Shown here piece by piece: positions 1-51,615 of a DNA stretch of 64,000 nt (position 1 is the stretch's first letter; the number at the start of each line of letters is the position of its first letter). This stretch comes from Ctena decussata. Taxonomy: Eukaryota; Mollusca; Bivalvia; Lucinida; Lucinidae. The stretch spans positions 69,042,123-69,106,122 of the forward strand of contig OZ022503.1 in NCBI GenBank assembly GCA_963989385.1, read 5' to 3'. The notes under the pieces are model-generated. The model was not told the origin of the DNA, made no database searches, and saw only the letters and a list, made by a program, of their open reading frames with translations. The translations under genes were made by a program, and so were the position numbers.

Positions 1-87
1 GCTTGTTCCTGCTTGCGAAATATTCAAAAAAGTGAAATAGGCAAAAATAGGATACTTGCATAAAAATGATCATTTTATCTTTTACAG

Positions 88-39757
<39,670 letters not shown>

Positions 39758-40194
39758 AGTCATGTCTATACCTTACATCACATCTTACTTCTAGGCTCAT
39801 GGGTTTAATAATTAGATAATGTTTTGTATTTTCAAATGCTTACCATAACTTACAGGTACATCGACCATATGTACTGGGACCTTTTACAATTGCCTGACAA
39901 ATGTTTTACCCATGTATGCCCAGTGGATAAGTCTATCCTTATTTAGTGGATGAGTTCTGTGGTCAATGAAGGGGTGTCTGGCTTAATTTATTTTTTATCA
40001 TTTTTATTTTTCTATTTAAGGAGAAATCCCATTTTGTCTTGTGGAATAGTGTAGACAATGGTCAACGCCGCGTTTTGCGGCATCTGATCTGGGTCTCCGC
40101 TGTTTGCCTATGTGCTATTTATGGGGCGCTAGGCATTAATGGGTTAATCCATTGATGCCTAGTGGACTCTTCTACCTCACATTTCAGTCTACAT
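39758..40194 (+). other. Proximal 3' UTR or flank
   Basis: Directly follows the stop codon. I see no AATAAA here; the first is near 43271, beyond two transposons, so the true end of the mRNA cannot be set. A dispersed palindrome (cgttttgcggcatctgatctgggtct..) lies at about 40050-40160. Confidence 0.4.
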
Positions 40195-40424
40195 TTGAGC
40201 CGAGACACGACAAAACCAACAAAGTGGCATGTGCGCCCAGCGTAGACTCAGATCAGCCTGGGCATCCGCTCAGTCTTTGCTATCTGCATGGAGCTAGCTT
40301 AGACACTTAGCTACCATTTAAGCGCAAAGCGGAGACTTTTATCAGACTGGGCGGATGCCCAGACTGATCTGAGTTTGCGCTGGGTGCACATCTACTTCGT
40401 TGGTTTTCTCGTGTCGCTGCTCAT
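40195..40424. mobile_element. GAGCCGCGACACGACAAAAC MITE, copy 7
   Basis: Ends TTGAGCCGAGACACGACAAA and TTTCTCGTGTCGCTGCTCAT, each with one changed base; the middle is shortened. Confidence 0.9.
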
Positions 40425-40647
40425 TTTATTTCAGAAGCAGTTTTATGCAAATTGCATGATGCAAACAGTATAGGCCCTGATTGGACACCTCGTACTGCAG
40501 CCATCTGATCTGGATCTACACTGTTTGTTAAGACCCAATTTCATAGGAACACCAGGCATTAATGGGTTACTGCAACCCTTATCTAATCATTTCAACGTCA
40601 TATGCCTGCTGGGAATTATTTTTACCGTGCCAACTGGGCACATTTTT

Positions 40648-42180
40648 ATCCCCCGACCGAAAGGTTCGGGGGATATAGCGATTAGCCTGGCGTCCGTCCG
40701 TCCGTCCGTCCGTCCGTAAACACTTTCTTGTCCGCTCTATATCTTGAATACCCTTTGGAATAATTTCATGATACTTCACAGTTATGTAGAACAGGTCATG
40801 ACGATGTGTCGCGTACAAGAATGGTAACTCTTGCTATTGTACTTTTTGAATTATCTCCCCTTTGGTAATTTTTTGGCAGATTCGTGTCCGCTCTGTAACT
40901 TGAATACCCTTTGGAATATTTTCATGATACTTCACAGAAATGTAGAACAGGTCATGACGATATGTCGCGAACAAGAATAACAACTCTTGCTTTCTTGCTT
41001 TTTGAGTTATTTCCCCTTGATAGTTTTAGGTGTGAGTTTTTGGCAGATTCGTGTCTGCTCTATAACTAGAATACCCTTTGGAATATTCTCATGATACTTC
41101 AGGGATATGTAGAACAGGTCATGACTGTGTGTCGCGAAAAAGAATGACAACTCTTGCTTTCTTACTTTTTGAGTTATTTCCCCTTGATCATTTTAGGTCT
41201 GATTTCGTGTCCGCTCTATAACTTGAATACCTTTTGGAATATTTTCATGATACTTCACAGATATGTAGAACAGGTCATGACGATGTGTCGCGAACAAGAA
41301 TGACAACTCCTGCTTTCTTACTTTTTGAGTTATTTCCCCTTGATGGTTTTAGGTCTGATTTCGTGTCCGCTCTATAACTTGAATACCTTTTGGAATATTT
41401 TCATGATACTTCACAGATATGTAGAACAGGTCATGATGATGTGTTGCGAATAAGAATGACAACTCTTGCTTTCTTACTTTTGGAGTTATTTCCCTTTGAT
41501 GATTTTAGGGTTCTACTCCATAGCTTGAATACCTTTTGAAATATTTTCATAAACCTTCACAGATATGCAGAACAGGTCATGACAGTTTGTCTCATACATG
41601 AATGATAACTCTTGCTTTTAGACTCAGTGAATTATTTCCCTTTGGTAGTTTGAGCTGCTGTTTGAGTCTCTGCTCCATAACTGTATAACCCTGGCCAGCT
41701 CCAGAATTTGAATAACTGTGTACCTTTTAGAATATTGATCATCATGCTGTGATATCTTATCAGTGTTCCTAACTCTCTCTTACTCCTTCACATTCCCGTG
41801 ACCCCTCCCGCACCCCACCATCCCCCCCCCAACAACAACAACAACAACAATTTTTTTTTTTCCAGATTTGGATTCTTTGTCCAAATTCACTTACTAGAGA
41901 CCTCAAAATTAGATTTGTAGGGCTTGTACTTTAGAAGTTATTCACACATTTTGAAAGTTGAATGTATCGTATGCTATACATTTGTGTATATGGTGGCTGT
42001 TTGAGATATTACCTCTTTTTAGCAGGCAAGCATACTGTTTTAGTCTGAGTGTTAGATAATCATGCATCTGTTAACAGTTAATGTCAATCAGAAGCATAAA
42101 AGAACGACAATATGTTACTAATATGTGTTTTGAAGTGCACCCTTTTTACCAAGGCCCATGGGGGTCTTCGGTCGGGTGAT
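40648..42180 (+). mobile_element. 1.5-kb non-autonomous element with internal 150-bp tandem repeats
   Basis: Left end ATCCCCCGACCGAAAGGTTC and right end GGGGGTCTTCGGTCGGGTGA are inverted. A (GTCC)n tract follows the left end. Then about six diverged units of 150-170 bp repeat 'tccgctctataacttgaata', 'atgtagaacaggtcatgacg' and 'gagttatttccccttg' from about 40730 to 41640. No open frame of note. Confidence 0.85.
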
Positions 42181-42242
42181 TTGCCATCTCCTCTGATGGC
42201 TATTTTTTATAAAAGCAATCCAGTACGGAGAAAATACATAAT

Positions 42243-42482
42243 ATGAGCCGCGACACAAGAAAACCAACAATGTGTTTGTGCGCCCAGCGGTGACTCAGCT
42301 CAGCCTGGGCATCAACCCAGCCTGATCAGAGACTTCGTTGTCCGCATGGAGGTAGCTTAGACCCTTAGCTACCCTTTGAGCACTTAACGAAGAGTCTGAT
42401 CAAACCAGGCGAATGCCCAGGCGGGTCTGAGTCTGCCTTGGGCACACAACCACATTGTTGGTTTTCTCGTGTCGCGGCTCAT
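42243..42482. mobile_element. GAGCCGCGACACGACAAAAC MITE, copy 8
   Basis: Ends ATGAGCCGCGACACAAGAAA and TTTCTCGTGTCGCGGCTCAT, inserted just beyond the element above. Confidence 0.92.
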
Positions 42483-43748
42483 ATTGAGGGTGTTTATGAA
42501 CTTAGGTCTTCACTCGTAATTGTATTTAACGTAAAATTTCTAAAAATTGAGACACCTAAAATAATTACCGTTGCTGTCCTATAGAATTGAACAGTTAAGT
42601 TTTTCGACACAAGAATTAAGAGCTTCTTTTTATTCAATTCTAATAAAAGGTGTGCGTAGAACAATTTCCTATTGAGGTATTGATATGAAGAGAACATGGA
42701 CAAAAAATATGAAATGTCTAAATTTTATAGTGGCAAGGAAATATGCTTAGGTGTAGATATAGTCAAGTGTAGATCATCTGTATGCCTGGTTAATATAAGG
42801 AAAGAAAAAATGATTTCACGTGTTCTGTAAGACTGTGGTCTGTTACTAAATTAATATCTTCATAAACAAAACCTTCAAAAGGAAAAAAAACGACTGTTTT
42901 TATGTGTTCTATAAGACTTTTGTCTCTTACTAAGTTGATGTTATGACTAACAAATCTGTTAAATGCATGTGGTCTCTTACTAAGTTGGTATTATTACTAA
43001 CAAAACATTTAAAGGGGAGAAGAATGTTTTTCATGTGCTCTGTAAATTTGTGGTAAAAGTAAGTTGAAAAGCTCTCATGCCTTTTGCGAGATCAGCCTTC
43101 GTATTTACATTTACATGACCACATTCAGTGTTAAAGATTGTCTCCCTCATTCATTTCGTGGTTGTAGAAATAACTTTCTTATCAAAATTTAATAGACATT
43201 TTATTTTAATTTTAGAATAATCTGTAACAGTACATGTATGGAGAAAATGCCTGTTTTTACGGAAATTTTGAATAAAAATATAAGCTTCAGTTTTATATGC
43301 AAATTACCTATAACCTAACGACCAGTAAGAATGTGAGTTTTTACTTCATATATCGTGTGATAATAAACAGGTATTTTTCGGATTCGTATGCGTGACAGGG
43401 CAAATAAATTCCATTAATTAAATTATTAAAACACAGGGAGTAAATTTAGATTAAACTAGCTTGTAGAATTTGGGAAGCTAAACGTGAAGACTCTGATCAG
43501 CTGCAGTCTGATCTGAGACTTTGCTGTTGAGAACTCCGAATGAGGTACGAGTTAGGATTTGAGTCTGTCATATTTATTTTCATATGGCGACATTTTCAGG
43601 GAAAGAAAATGTGCCACTTTCTTTTCTGTTCCCCTTATCAATGGGAGTCAACTCATAAAAAAAAGACTATGCTCACCTAAGAGTAAATTCTGTTCTTTAA
43701 GAGTAGACCCATTTCGAAATGTTATGAACTCGAGAGAAACATTTGCTC
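42483..43748. other. Stretch without recognised gene
   Basis: AT-rich. AATAAA signals occur near 43271, 43364 and 43402 and are candidates for the receptor mRNA end. A small GACTCTGATCAG palindrome is at 43487-43525 and a decayed AAGAATTTGCTCC hairpin at 43665-43710. Confidence 0.4.
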
Positions 43749-43977
43749 CCCTGGGACCGTATTTATAAAATGACTTAAGTCGTTGCTATGCTGTTGCTAA
43801 GGCTGAATTTCTATCAAGGAGATTTCCTACAACTATGAATTTGCTCTGGAGGAACAGTCTTTTTCAGACTGTTACTCCAGAGAAAATGTCATAGTTGTAG
43901 GGAATCTCCTTCACAGAAAGTCAGCCTTAGCAACAGCATAGCAACAACTTAAGTCGTTTTATAAATACCGCCCCTGG
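43749..43977. mobile_element. Full-length palindromic MITE 'CTTAAGTCGTTGCTATGCTG', copy 2
   Basis: About 230 bp that folds end to end: CCTGGGACCGTATTTATAAA and TTTATAAATACCGCCCCTGG at the tips, and GGAGGAACAGTCTTTTTCAGACTG at the centre in two arms. The more complete of the two copies. Confidence 0.92.
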
Positions 43978-44683
43978 ATTACATAACCCTTTCGAAATGG
44001 GGATTATAACATTCTCTCCAGCTGTGGTTTCCGCTCTTATTAGACTCTTTCCTTTGACTCGTTCAGAGTAAGATCTTCATGTTTTCTCCGGTAGGTCTAT
44101 CCCAGTATTTAAAGTTATTAGCCTTACCCTTTTGGAAATAGACTTAATGTCATGTCATGTTTGTTTGAATTTGTCATACAACCTTTTTTCTTTTTTTACA
44201 ATTTTTTATTAGTGTGGTTTTAAGTAATAAGCAGAACTTTAATGTTGCCATGTACACATAATATTTTAGTGCTTTCCTCAGGATCGTTATTATTTGTTAC
44301 ATGGCCAAGCTTTTTGCAGGGTTTTGTCAACTTGGCTCTTCCTTGAATACACCGCTAGCATCTGTTTATGTAGGGAAGAAATACGGTTTCAGTGATAGCA
44401 GGTCTCTCTTATTGAGAGAAATGATTAATTACAGCAATATGCTTTAAATTTATATAGTTTTATCCCAGACTTTTCACAGATTGAATGACTTGGATTCAAA
44501 CAGAACAAAACTATCCCGTTTACTTCTAGCTTTCAACGTAGCATTATGCTACATGCCACGGATTTGGTGCCGTGACCAGGATATGGATTCCAACACTCGT
44601 TTTTCAGGAACAACTTACAATTGTAGTTTAATATATTTTAAGTCTTTTGTAAACAGTGGTTAGAATTTAGCTTTAGTTATGAG

Positions 44684-44879
44684 ATACCAAATAAGTCAGT
44701 CATTGCCAGCTTAAACTATGTCGGTCACGTAGCATTTTTGCTACATGCTATGTCTTAGGGTATGTTAATGGGTTAAGATAAATACCAAATAAGTCAGTCA
44801 TCGCCAGCTTAAACTATGTCGGTCACGTAGCATTTTTGCTACATGCTATGTCTTAGGGTATGTCAATGGGTTAAGATGA
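44684..44879 (+). repeat. 98-bp direct tandem duplication
   Basis: Two units starting ATACCAAATAAGTCAGTCAT at 44684 and 44782 differ at only a few bases. Each contains the hairpin ACGTAGCATTTTTGCTACAT. A related hairpin (cgtagcattatgctacatg) is at about 44538. Confidence 0.93.
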
Positions 44880-46677
44880 ATAATTTTTGCACCAAATTTA
44901 CATCTTTTTAACATGATTTATTGTTCTGAACTTTGTCATGAAATCCGAGTTAGCTTTCTGTTTTGATATAATAAAAGAAATCCATCTGATATATGTTCCC
45001 ATAGATATAAAGTTAAACCTATTTTGATCCAAGCATCCGAAAGAAGAACAAGGATTGTCTATATGCTTATTACAGTGTATTTAAACCAAAACCATTTCTT
45101 CAAGGTATAGGTTTCGTCCGTGAAGACATATTGTTGCATAATAAAGGTGGCTTTAAACATGTTTAATGGTGCTGTTGTGATAACTTTTCCAACAAAATAA
45201 TGGACCAAACTGTTGTTGTTTTTAATATGAAAAACCGTAATTTTTTTTGTATCCTGTGTTTCCAGTAGAAACTGTATATAAACGAGTGACATCATATGAA
45301 ACCGTTACTTACAGAATGCTTCAGCAGGACGAGCTCGCATAACTTGCATCCACACTGTCTGACCAGTCTCCCATGTACCCGATAACATTTTATGGACTCT
45401 GAGAAAACTGTACAGCGAAAACGCAAACCGCAGATATGTTTGCACTTATGTGCAGACTGAATCGCGTAAATGCAGTGCGCACATAGCATAATGTTAGGCC
45501 TCTCAAATTGTTCAGTCTCCTTATTAGCAAACCTACACATGGGCAAATGCGAGGCTGCTCAGACAGTAAATGGACAAACATTGCATTTTCTGTATATGTA
45601 ATTCGCATGTCTTGATATATTTTGTTACATAATTTATGTAATGTGAGAAGTTTGGATTGTCCTCTTTGATATATACAGTGTTTTTGTATAGGTTTTAGGC
45701 CAAAATGTAACTATTTTGGATTAACAAATTTTAAACTTATCTTTGTACACGTATAATAATCAGTATATGTTTAACTGATGCTTGAAAGCTGGAATATTTG
45801 ATATTGTAAGGCGTGTCAAATGTGATAAGTGCAGGGTGTTGTTTCTTTTTCATCATTTAATTAAAAATACTTATCGAATTTAGCAAAAGTACGGTTGTTA
45901 CAACAATTAATGGAACTGGTTTGGTATACCTAAGGAACCACGAACATTCGTTTTAAAACATATAATGGACGTCACGCGAAAAGGCATTTTACAACCAGGA
46001 TTTTATTTAAATGAGAGACCACATAAATTCTTTGATTTAGGAAAAAAGAAATGTGTATTGGAGCTAGCAGTAATGCCTCTTTTGATTTCCTGGTGAAAGA
46101 CAAACGGTAATCTCTCGAAGATTAGACCTTTTTACCTATGTTATAAGCTTTGGAAAGAAAAGTAAAGATGCTAATCGCAATCAAAAAGCTATTCATGATT
46201 TTCTGTGCGCTAGTAAAAATCAAACAAACCGGTTGCATAGGTGCGTGCGTCCATGCGTGCGTGGGAGTATGTGTATATTTTCATTTCTTCATTCTTTTTT
46301 ATCTTTTTTTTTATTACTATTTAAAGAGGCTGACATTTAATACATGTAAACCGTTTATTTAGTTATATTGATATTTTGATTGATCACTGAGAAATAATTC
46401 ATATGCGCTCTCAAACATGTTTGTCAGCGCTCGTTCTTCCTTTTGAGTAAGGTTTAGAACACGAATTGTTTCTCTGTTATCCATCAAAACAACGATATAA
46501 ACTCTAAATGTATTTGTGCACGTGTAAATTAAGTGATTACCTATACATTAGAATAATTTTGTTATGAATACTTCTGGTTTTCACTGAGAATTATGTCGCA
46601 AAATAAGTGCCATAGAAATAAAATTGTGACGTCATGTAGCATCACTAATGTCAATGTGTATTTGGTTAGAAGTACAA
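44880..46677. other. Stretch without recognised gene
   Basis: No convincing exons, RNA genes or repeats seen on either strand. The minus-strand frames at 45059-45608 do not resemble any family I know. Confidence 0.4.
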
Positions 46678-46914
46678 ATGGGCCGCGACACGACAAAACT
46701 AACAAAGTGGCATGTGCGCTCAGCGAAAACACAGATCAGCCTGGGTATTCACCCAGCCTGATCAGCGTCTTCGTTGTCCGCATGGCGGTAGCTTAGACCC
46801 TTAGCTACCCTTTGAGAAGTTAGCAAAGAGTCTGATCAGACTGTGTGGATGCTGATCCGAATCTGCGTTGGGCGCAAATGCGACTTTGTTAATTTTGTCA
46901 CGTCACGGCTCAGA
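46678..46914. mobile_element. GAGCCGCGACACGACAAAAC MITE, copy 9
   Basis: Ends ATGGGCCGCGACACGACAAA and TTTGTCACGTCACGGCTCAG; more mutated than most copies. Confidence 0.88.
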
Positions 46915-47181
46915 TGTTTGATATCAGTATCTTTGCTTGTTGTTGGCGTCTTCATGGTAGAAATGACATCATTTCAACGTTGTTACGACGTCAAGGTCGA
47001 ATTTAACGTCATGTCAACGTGGTATGTTTATAATATTATAAAACTCCTAACACGTGATACTATGAAATGTTTATCAGCAATGTCTGCAATATTTGACTTA
47101 AATACAAAGGCCAGGTAAATAAAAAGTTCCGACAAAAGTCGGTAAATGTAATGTTCGAAAGCGTGTACTCAGATGAGCCTT

Positions 47182-47454
47182 GCCGGGCCGGGTAGCGCAA
47201 TCGGTAGGGCACCTGACTCGTAAGTCAGAGGTCCTGGGTTCGAAACCCGGTCTGGCCACATACTTTCGTTTCTCCTTCCGCTGATTCAAGAAGGGCAGTT
47301 ATCAGTTACTGGCGAAAGTATGTGCATTTAGTACTGGTTAACCGCTTAGGAGGTCTAAGCCTGCCCAGGAATAGTGTGGTTAGGTTAACTGACCGTCCCG
47401 ACATGACCTTAGTTGTTTACCGTGGACGTTAAGCATCAAATCAACCAACCAACC
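47182..47454 (+). mobile_element. tRNA-headed SINE with (AACC)n tail, copy 1
   Basis: The head resembles a tRNA: TAGCGCAATCGGTAGGGC (A-box) and GGTTCGAAACCCGG (B-box), anticodon-like CGT. The body follows (ctttcgtttctccttccgct ... ggttaaccgcttaggaggtc) and the tail is AACCAACCAACC. The 11-bp target duplication AGATGAGCCTT stands at 47171-47181 and 47455-47465. The anticodon arm has an extra base, so this is a SINE and not a tRNA gene. The family is probably one of the molluscan tRNA-SINEs. Confidence 0.93.
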
Positions 47455-47688
47455 AGATGAGCCTTTATTCTTTGCAAATAGGATATGCAAAAAACGGACG
47501 ATTCTAAAAGAATGCGTGGTTATCCCCAAGATACGTTCTCATGCTTACAAAGAACGGTATTTCAATGATCTGATCAGTCTCCGCATTTTCTGTCTTACAC
47601 CCCACTAAGCAAAAACTAAACAGCTAATGTTAAAGACTTCATATCATGAACTTTTTCATTTTCACCATCGTAAATTGTGTCTGTACAT

Positions 47689-47692
<4 letters not shown>

Positions 47693-47729
<37 letters not shown>
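47693..47729 (+). repeat. (GA)n microsatellite
   Basis: About 18 GA units. A longer (CT)n of about 55 nt is at 51057-51112. Confidence 0.95.
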
Positions 47730-47730
<1 letters not shown>

Positions 47731-48314
47731 AGAGTGTTGTGCACAGAAGATAAAAAGACTAGGAAAATTCAGTTTTATCCTGCAGACTTTACCTAATGGA
47801 ATTTTTACCTTTCAGTATGGACGAGACTATTCATTAACTGTGGGGTCTTTTGCAGATATATAAATGGTAATAGTTTGGATCTTGATCAGACTGATCTTTG
47901 GAGTGTGATCTGGATCTGCACTATTGTGGGTAACTGTTTATATGTATGAGTTTTAATAACTGATTCCTTTGGTTCTGCTTTGAAGTTGTGTATATATTGT
48001 ATTTTCAAATTGTAATTTGTATATATTCATATTGTCAAGTTTCTATTTCTATATTGTAAACAGAAACTGTATATTTTGTTTTATAGGATTAACATTTGAA
48101 ATGAAATCCTACAATTTAATGCTCACTACATTTTTACAAACTTTAATAAAGTTTATATATTTTCAAACTTCCTTCTTGTTTCTGTGATTCCTAGCACCAT
48201 TAAATGGTGGGTTGGCATTTGTCCCAGTATTTCAGCTATTTGGGGTTGATAAGGAAAAGACGAGAGGTTGTAAGCTTGAAATCATTAAAAAAAAACTAAA
48301 AATATTCACGACCT

Positions 48315-48560
48315 GGCCCGAGGTTATAAAACCTTTTTCATGCTCAACTCAACTGAGCATGACTTTCTTACCTGCTAACAAATAGCAAATTACTGATAAG
48401 TACCGTTGTTTTCCTGCTCACTGTGCAGCTGAGTATGAAATTTTCTCAGATTATGAATATGAAAATGCCAACATAAGTTGGCATTTTCATATTTATCAGC
48501 AGAGAAAATTTCATGCTCAGCTGAGTTGAGCACGAAAAAAAGTGTTACAAGCTCGGGGCC
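48315..48560. mobile_element. Fold-back MITE 'CATGCTCAACTCAACTGAGC'
   Basis: Left GGCCCGAGGTTATAAAACCT and right GTTACAAGCTCGGGGCCTA are inverted, and inner arms (tgagtatgaaattttctcag, gaatatgaaaatgccaacat) pair as well. No open frame. A UTR-like AATAAAG lies upstream at about 48150, without an associated gene. Confidence 0.85.
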
Positions 48561-49050
48561 TAATCAAAGTTTGAACCCAGGACCTCGAGAATAAGAGTCT
48601 TAAGTGTAAATTAAGGCTTCAGCGAGCAAGACCAGACTTGCTATGTTTGTCATCAGATGTTCAAAGGAGATGCATGTATAGAATGACTTGTGGTTTTTCT
48701 GCCTTTTAACAATATTTCAGTCCTCTCTGTCTCTCTCTTCTGTCTAGGATGTTCGATGAGGACAGATTCATGTCATATGTAAGACCAATTAATGGAGCTA
48801 TATTATTCCAATCTCTGACAAATTAGATTTTATGCAGACCTCATTATTCCCTAAGTTTCCCATACTTACACCGAGAACAGCAAATACCGTGATGAACCAA
48901 CTTATTGGGGAAAGGAGTGCGACAACAAGCAAAGCAAATATAGATTGGACTGCTCTGGTTTTTTTTGCCTGTCCGCCAGTAATTTAAAACGGTAGTGGAT
49001 GGTGAAATTAGCGTATTTACGGTAATCCGGAATACGTCATTTTAGTATAA

Positions 49051-49291
49051 ATGAGCCGCGACACGACAAAACCAACAATGTGGTTGTGCGCCCATCGCAG
49101 ACTTAGATTAGCCTGGGCATCCTCCAAGTTTGATCAGACTCTTTGTTAAGTGCTCAAAGGGTAGCTTAGGGTCTAAGCTACCTCCATGCGGACAGCGAAA
49201 GCTCTGATCAGACTGGGCGGATGCCCAGGCTGATCTGAGTCTGCGCTGGGCGCACAACCACATTGTTGGTTTTGTCGTGTCGCGGCTCAAT
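49051..49291. mobile_element. GAGCCGCGACACGACAAAAC MITE, copy 10
   Basis: Ends ATGAGCCGCGACACGACAAA and TTTGTCGTGTCGCGGCTCAA; among the best-preserved copies. Confidence 0.93.
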
Positions 49292-49691
49292 TTTAGCAGT
49301 TTTACGGTATTGACCGGTGGCAGTTAATTTCTACCAGAATAGACCAAAATCAATCGTAATACGTAAATGCCAGCCTCAAGATGTTTTCCATTGTGTTGTA
49401 CAAATTAATGGGGACAAATTGAGGCACGGCATTTACTGGGAAAGATCTTAATTAACTAGTTGTGGTTGTCACATTAGCTTCTGCTATTGTTATTGATACG
49501 TCTTTAGAGAAACGTTCTCTGAGAGTTTAGTCCATATATGTATTTCACCTTTGGCATATAGTCTAATACTATATCTGCTAATGCTGTATGAACTCACGTG
49601 TAACCATTATAAAACCAACCCAATGTGACTATAATGTGAAACACTAGAAACTTCTTAAAATATTGTTCAGTTTGAAGGCGCTAAAATCACA

Positions 49692-49815
49692 TTTTAAAGG
49701 GTCATATGATAAACAGAATCTTACACTCGTGGTCATTTCATTTGAAACTTATGAAACTCGCCGAAGTTTTGTTTCATAAATTTCATATGAAATGACTACT
49801 CGTGTAAGATCCTCT
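49692..49815. mobile_element. Hairpin form of the TCATATGA element
   Basis: GTCATATGATAAACAGAATC, then TTACACTCGTGGTCATTTCA and its inverse, ending GTAAGATCCTCTAT. It lacks the left part present at 60651-60938. Confidence 0.85.
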
Positions 49816-49879
49816 ATACTATTTCATTTGTTTGAAGAAGTACATCATTACTTTACCAAGATACTAGAATTGTGAGTGA

Positions 49880-50015
49880 GTGAGTCAAAGGTCCCATCAA
49901 CAACTACATGTAGATCAGCCGGAGACGGCACCTCGATTTAGCACCGGAGAAGCGGGAAATCGATCTTGCGATCCCTGGAGTGGGAGTCCAGCATGCTTTC
50001 CACTACTCTTTCGCC
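49880..50015 (-). mobile_element. SINE-like fragment
   Basis: GAGAAGCGGGAAATCGATCTTGC...GATCCCTGGAG resembles 14570-14700; a tRNA-like B-box reads on the minus strand. Confidence 0.55.
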
Positions 50016-51057
50016 GCTCTTTGTAACTTCGGAAATGTTCGCGGTGTTTGTTTGTGGATTCGCGCTGACCAAGTTTGTATCATACAAATAATAGATAAAG
50101 TCTCTTCATACCCGCTAAATCAGCCAGAATTGTAGAATTGCAAATTTTAGTCCCCCCCAATGATAAATACAAAGACAACGTTAGGGGGGGGGGTACTCAT
50201 ATATGAAAGTGGTGTACAAGTGCCACCGAGAGTTTAAAATGGGTTAGGGGCGGGGACTGAGGGAGCGGCCTCTTTTCCAGAAACCTTAGCATCATAATTT
50301 CTTCAATAAGGTGTTTACTAAGTCTATAAATAGAAATCGGTATTTAATGACCGGAGGCTGTTAATTTCTCTGAAAATAGAGCTAAATCAACCGCAATTGA
50401 TGAGTGTCAGCTGCAAGACGGGATTCATTGTTAAACATTAATCAGTGACGAGAAATAAGGATATGGAACTAAAAGGAAAGCTTTTTGATTGTCAGTTAGC
50501 TGTCAGATAAGGCCTACTTGCTGTCAGCTACACTGACGGTTTCGCACAGCGAAATGACGTCTCACAAGTTGGCAAAAGCGAAATGTATATGCGAAGTTAG
50601 TCCGACCAACCTAATAGATGTTGACATTTGCAATGCTCACCTTCTGGTATATACGAGAGTACTCATTTGCTCCTGTTCTTCGTGCGGCGAGGCTCATTTG
50701 AGCCACATCATGTGAGTTCCAACAATGTAGTATTGGTGACAAGCAAGGCTCAGATCAGACTGCACATAAGTGCAGTCTGATCAGAGCCTTCGCTTGTCAC
50801 ATCAGCCATCTATGGAAATGGTCCACGTCAAAGAGCCAACAGTGAGATCTCTGATTACCCTGTATAATCGAGAAGGATGATCTGAATATCACAAGACAAA
50901 ATTGCCACATTGTTGGAAGTCACATGACAACGCTCATTTCAGGAGAAAAAAAAAATATTGCAATACCGAGAACCTAGGTTGAATTTATATAGATTTAATG
51001 CTTACATATAAGAGACTGTAATCGTTATGCATATCCACAGAATATTAATTGATTCTC

Positions 51058-51115
<58 letters not shown>

Positions 51116-51615
51116 AAAATGACTTTGATGACCAGTTACAGATCCGTTATTCCATTCCAATCTGTACCAGATTAAACATCTGATACTTAGAATTCATGAA
51201 TTCCTTCAGAAATAGATGCTTCGAATGTTTCAATTTTCAAATGCGCCTTATTACATGTGCGAACAGCAAAGACTCAGACCGGTATTCGCAGATGTGCAGA
51301 CAGATAGTGGCCTTCATTTAAATGATGGTCTGGAAACAAAAACATACTGCCCGCTGAGCGAACTACCCGCACACGTTTATAGAGTTTTCTGTTGGATATT
51401 TGGTTAAAATGGAGGGCCAAGTCAAGCAGGTCCTTTCTTCAAGGTCACGATTGCCATGTGTACGCCTTCACAGTGGACAGAACATTGAAACAACATTGAA
51501 TTATTGTTGATAAAGTCATGACGTTGCATCAAAGTTGCTTCAATGTTGCCCTTATGTTGTACCTTTCCTGGCGAACAAACCAGTTTAGGGAAACAGAGCG
51601 TAGATTTGAATATAA
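50016..51615. other. Stretch without recognised gene
   Basis: Contains short palindromes of the CAGATCAGACTGC type (about 50735-50810), a (CT)n tract at 51057-51112 and a TTGATTCAACG-type repeat at 51470-51560. No gene seen. Confidence 0.45.

Noticed and set aside
47182..47256. A possible tRNA gene with anticodon CGT
   Set aside because: The anticodon arm has one base too many, the sequence continues directly into a SINE body with an AACC tail, and it is flanked by a target duplication.
47940..48180. A UTR-like end with AATAAAG
   Set aside because: There is no coding exon near it; it could be a distal polyadenylation site of the receptor but that cannot be shown here.
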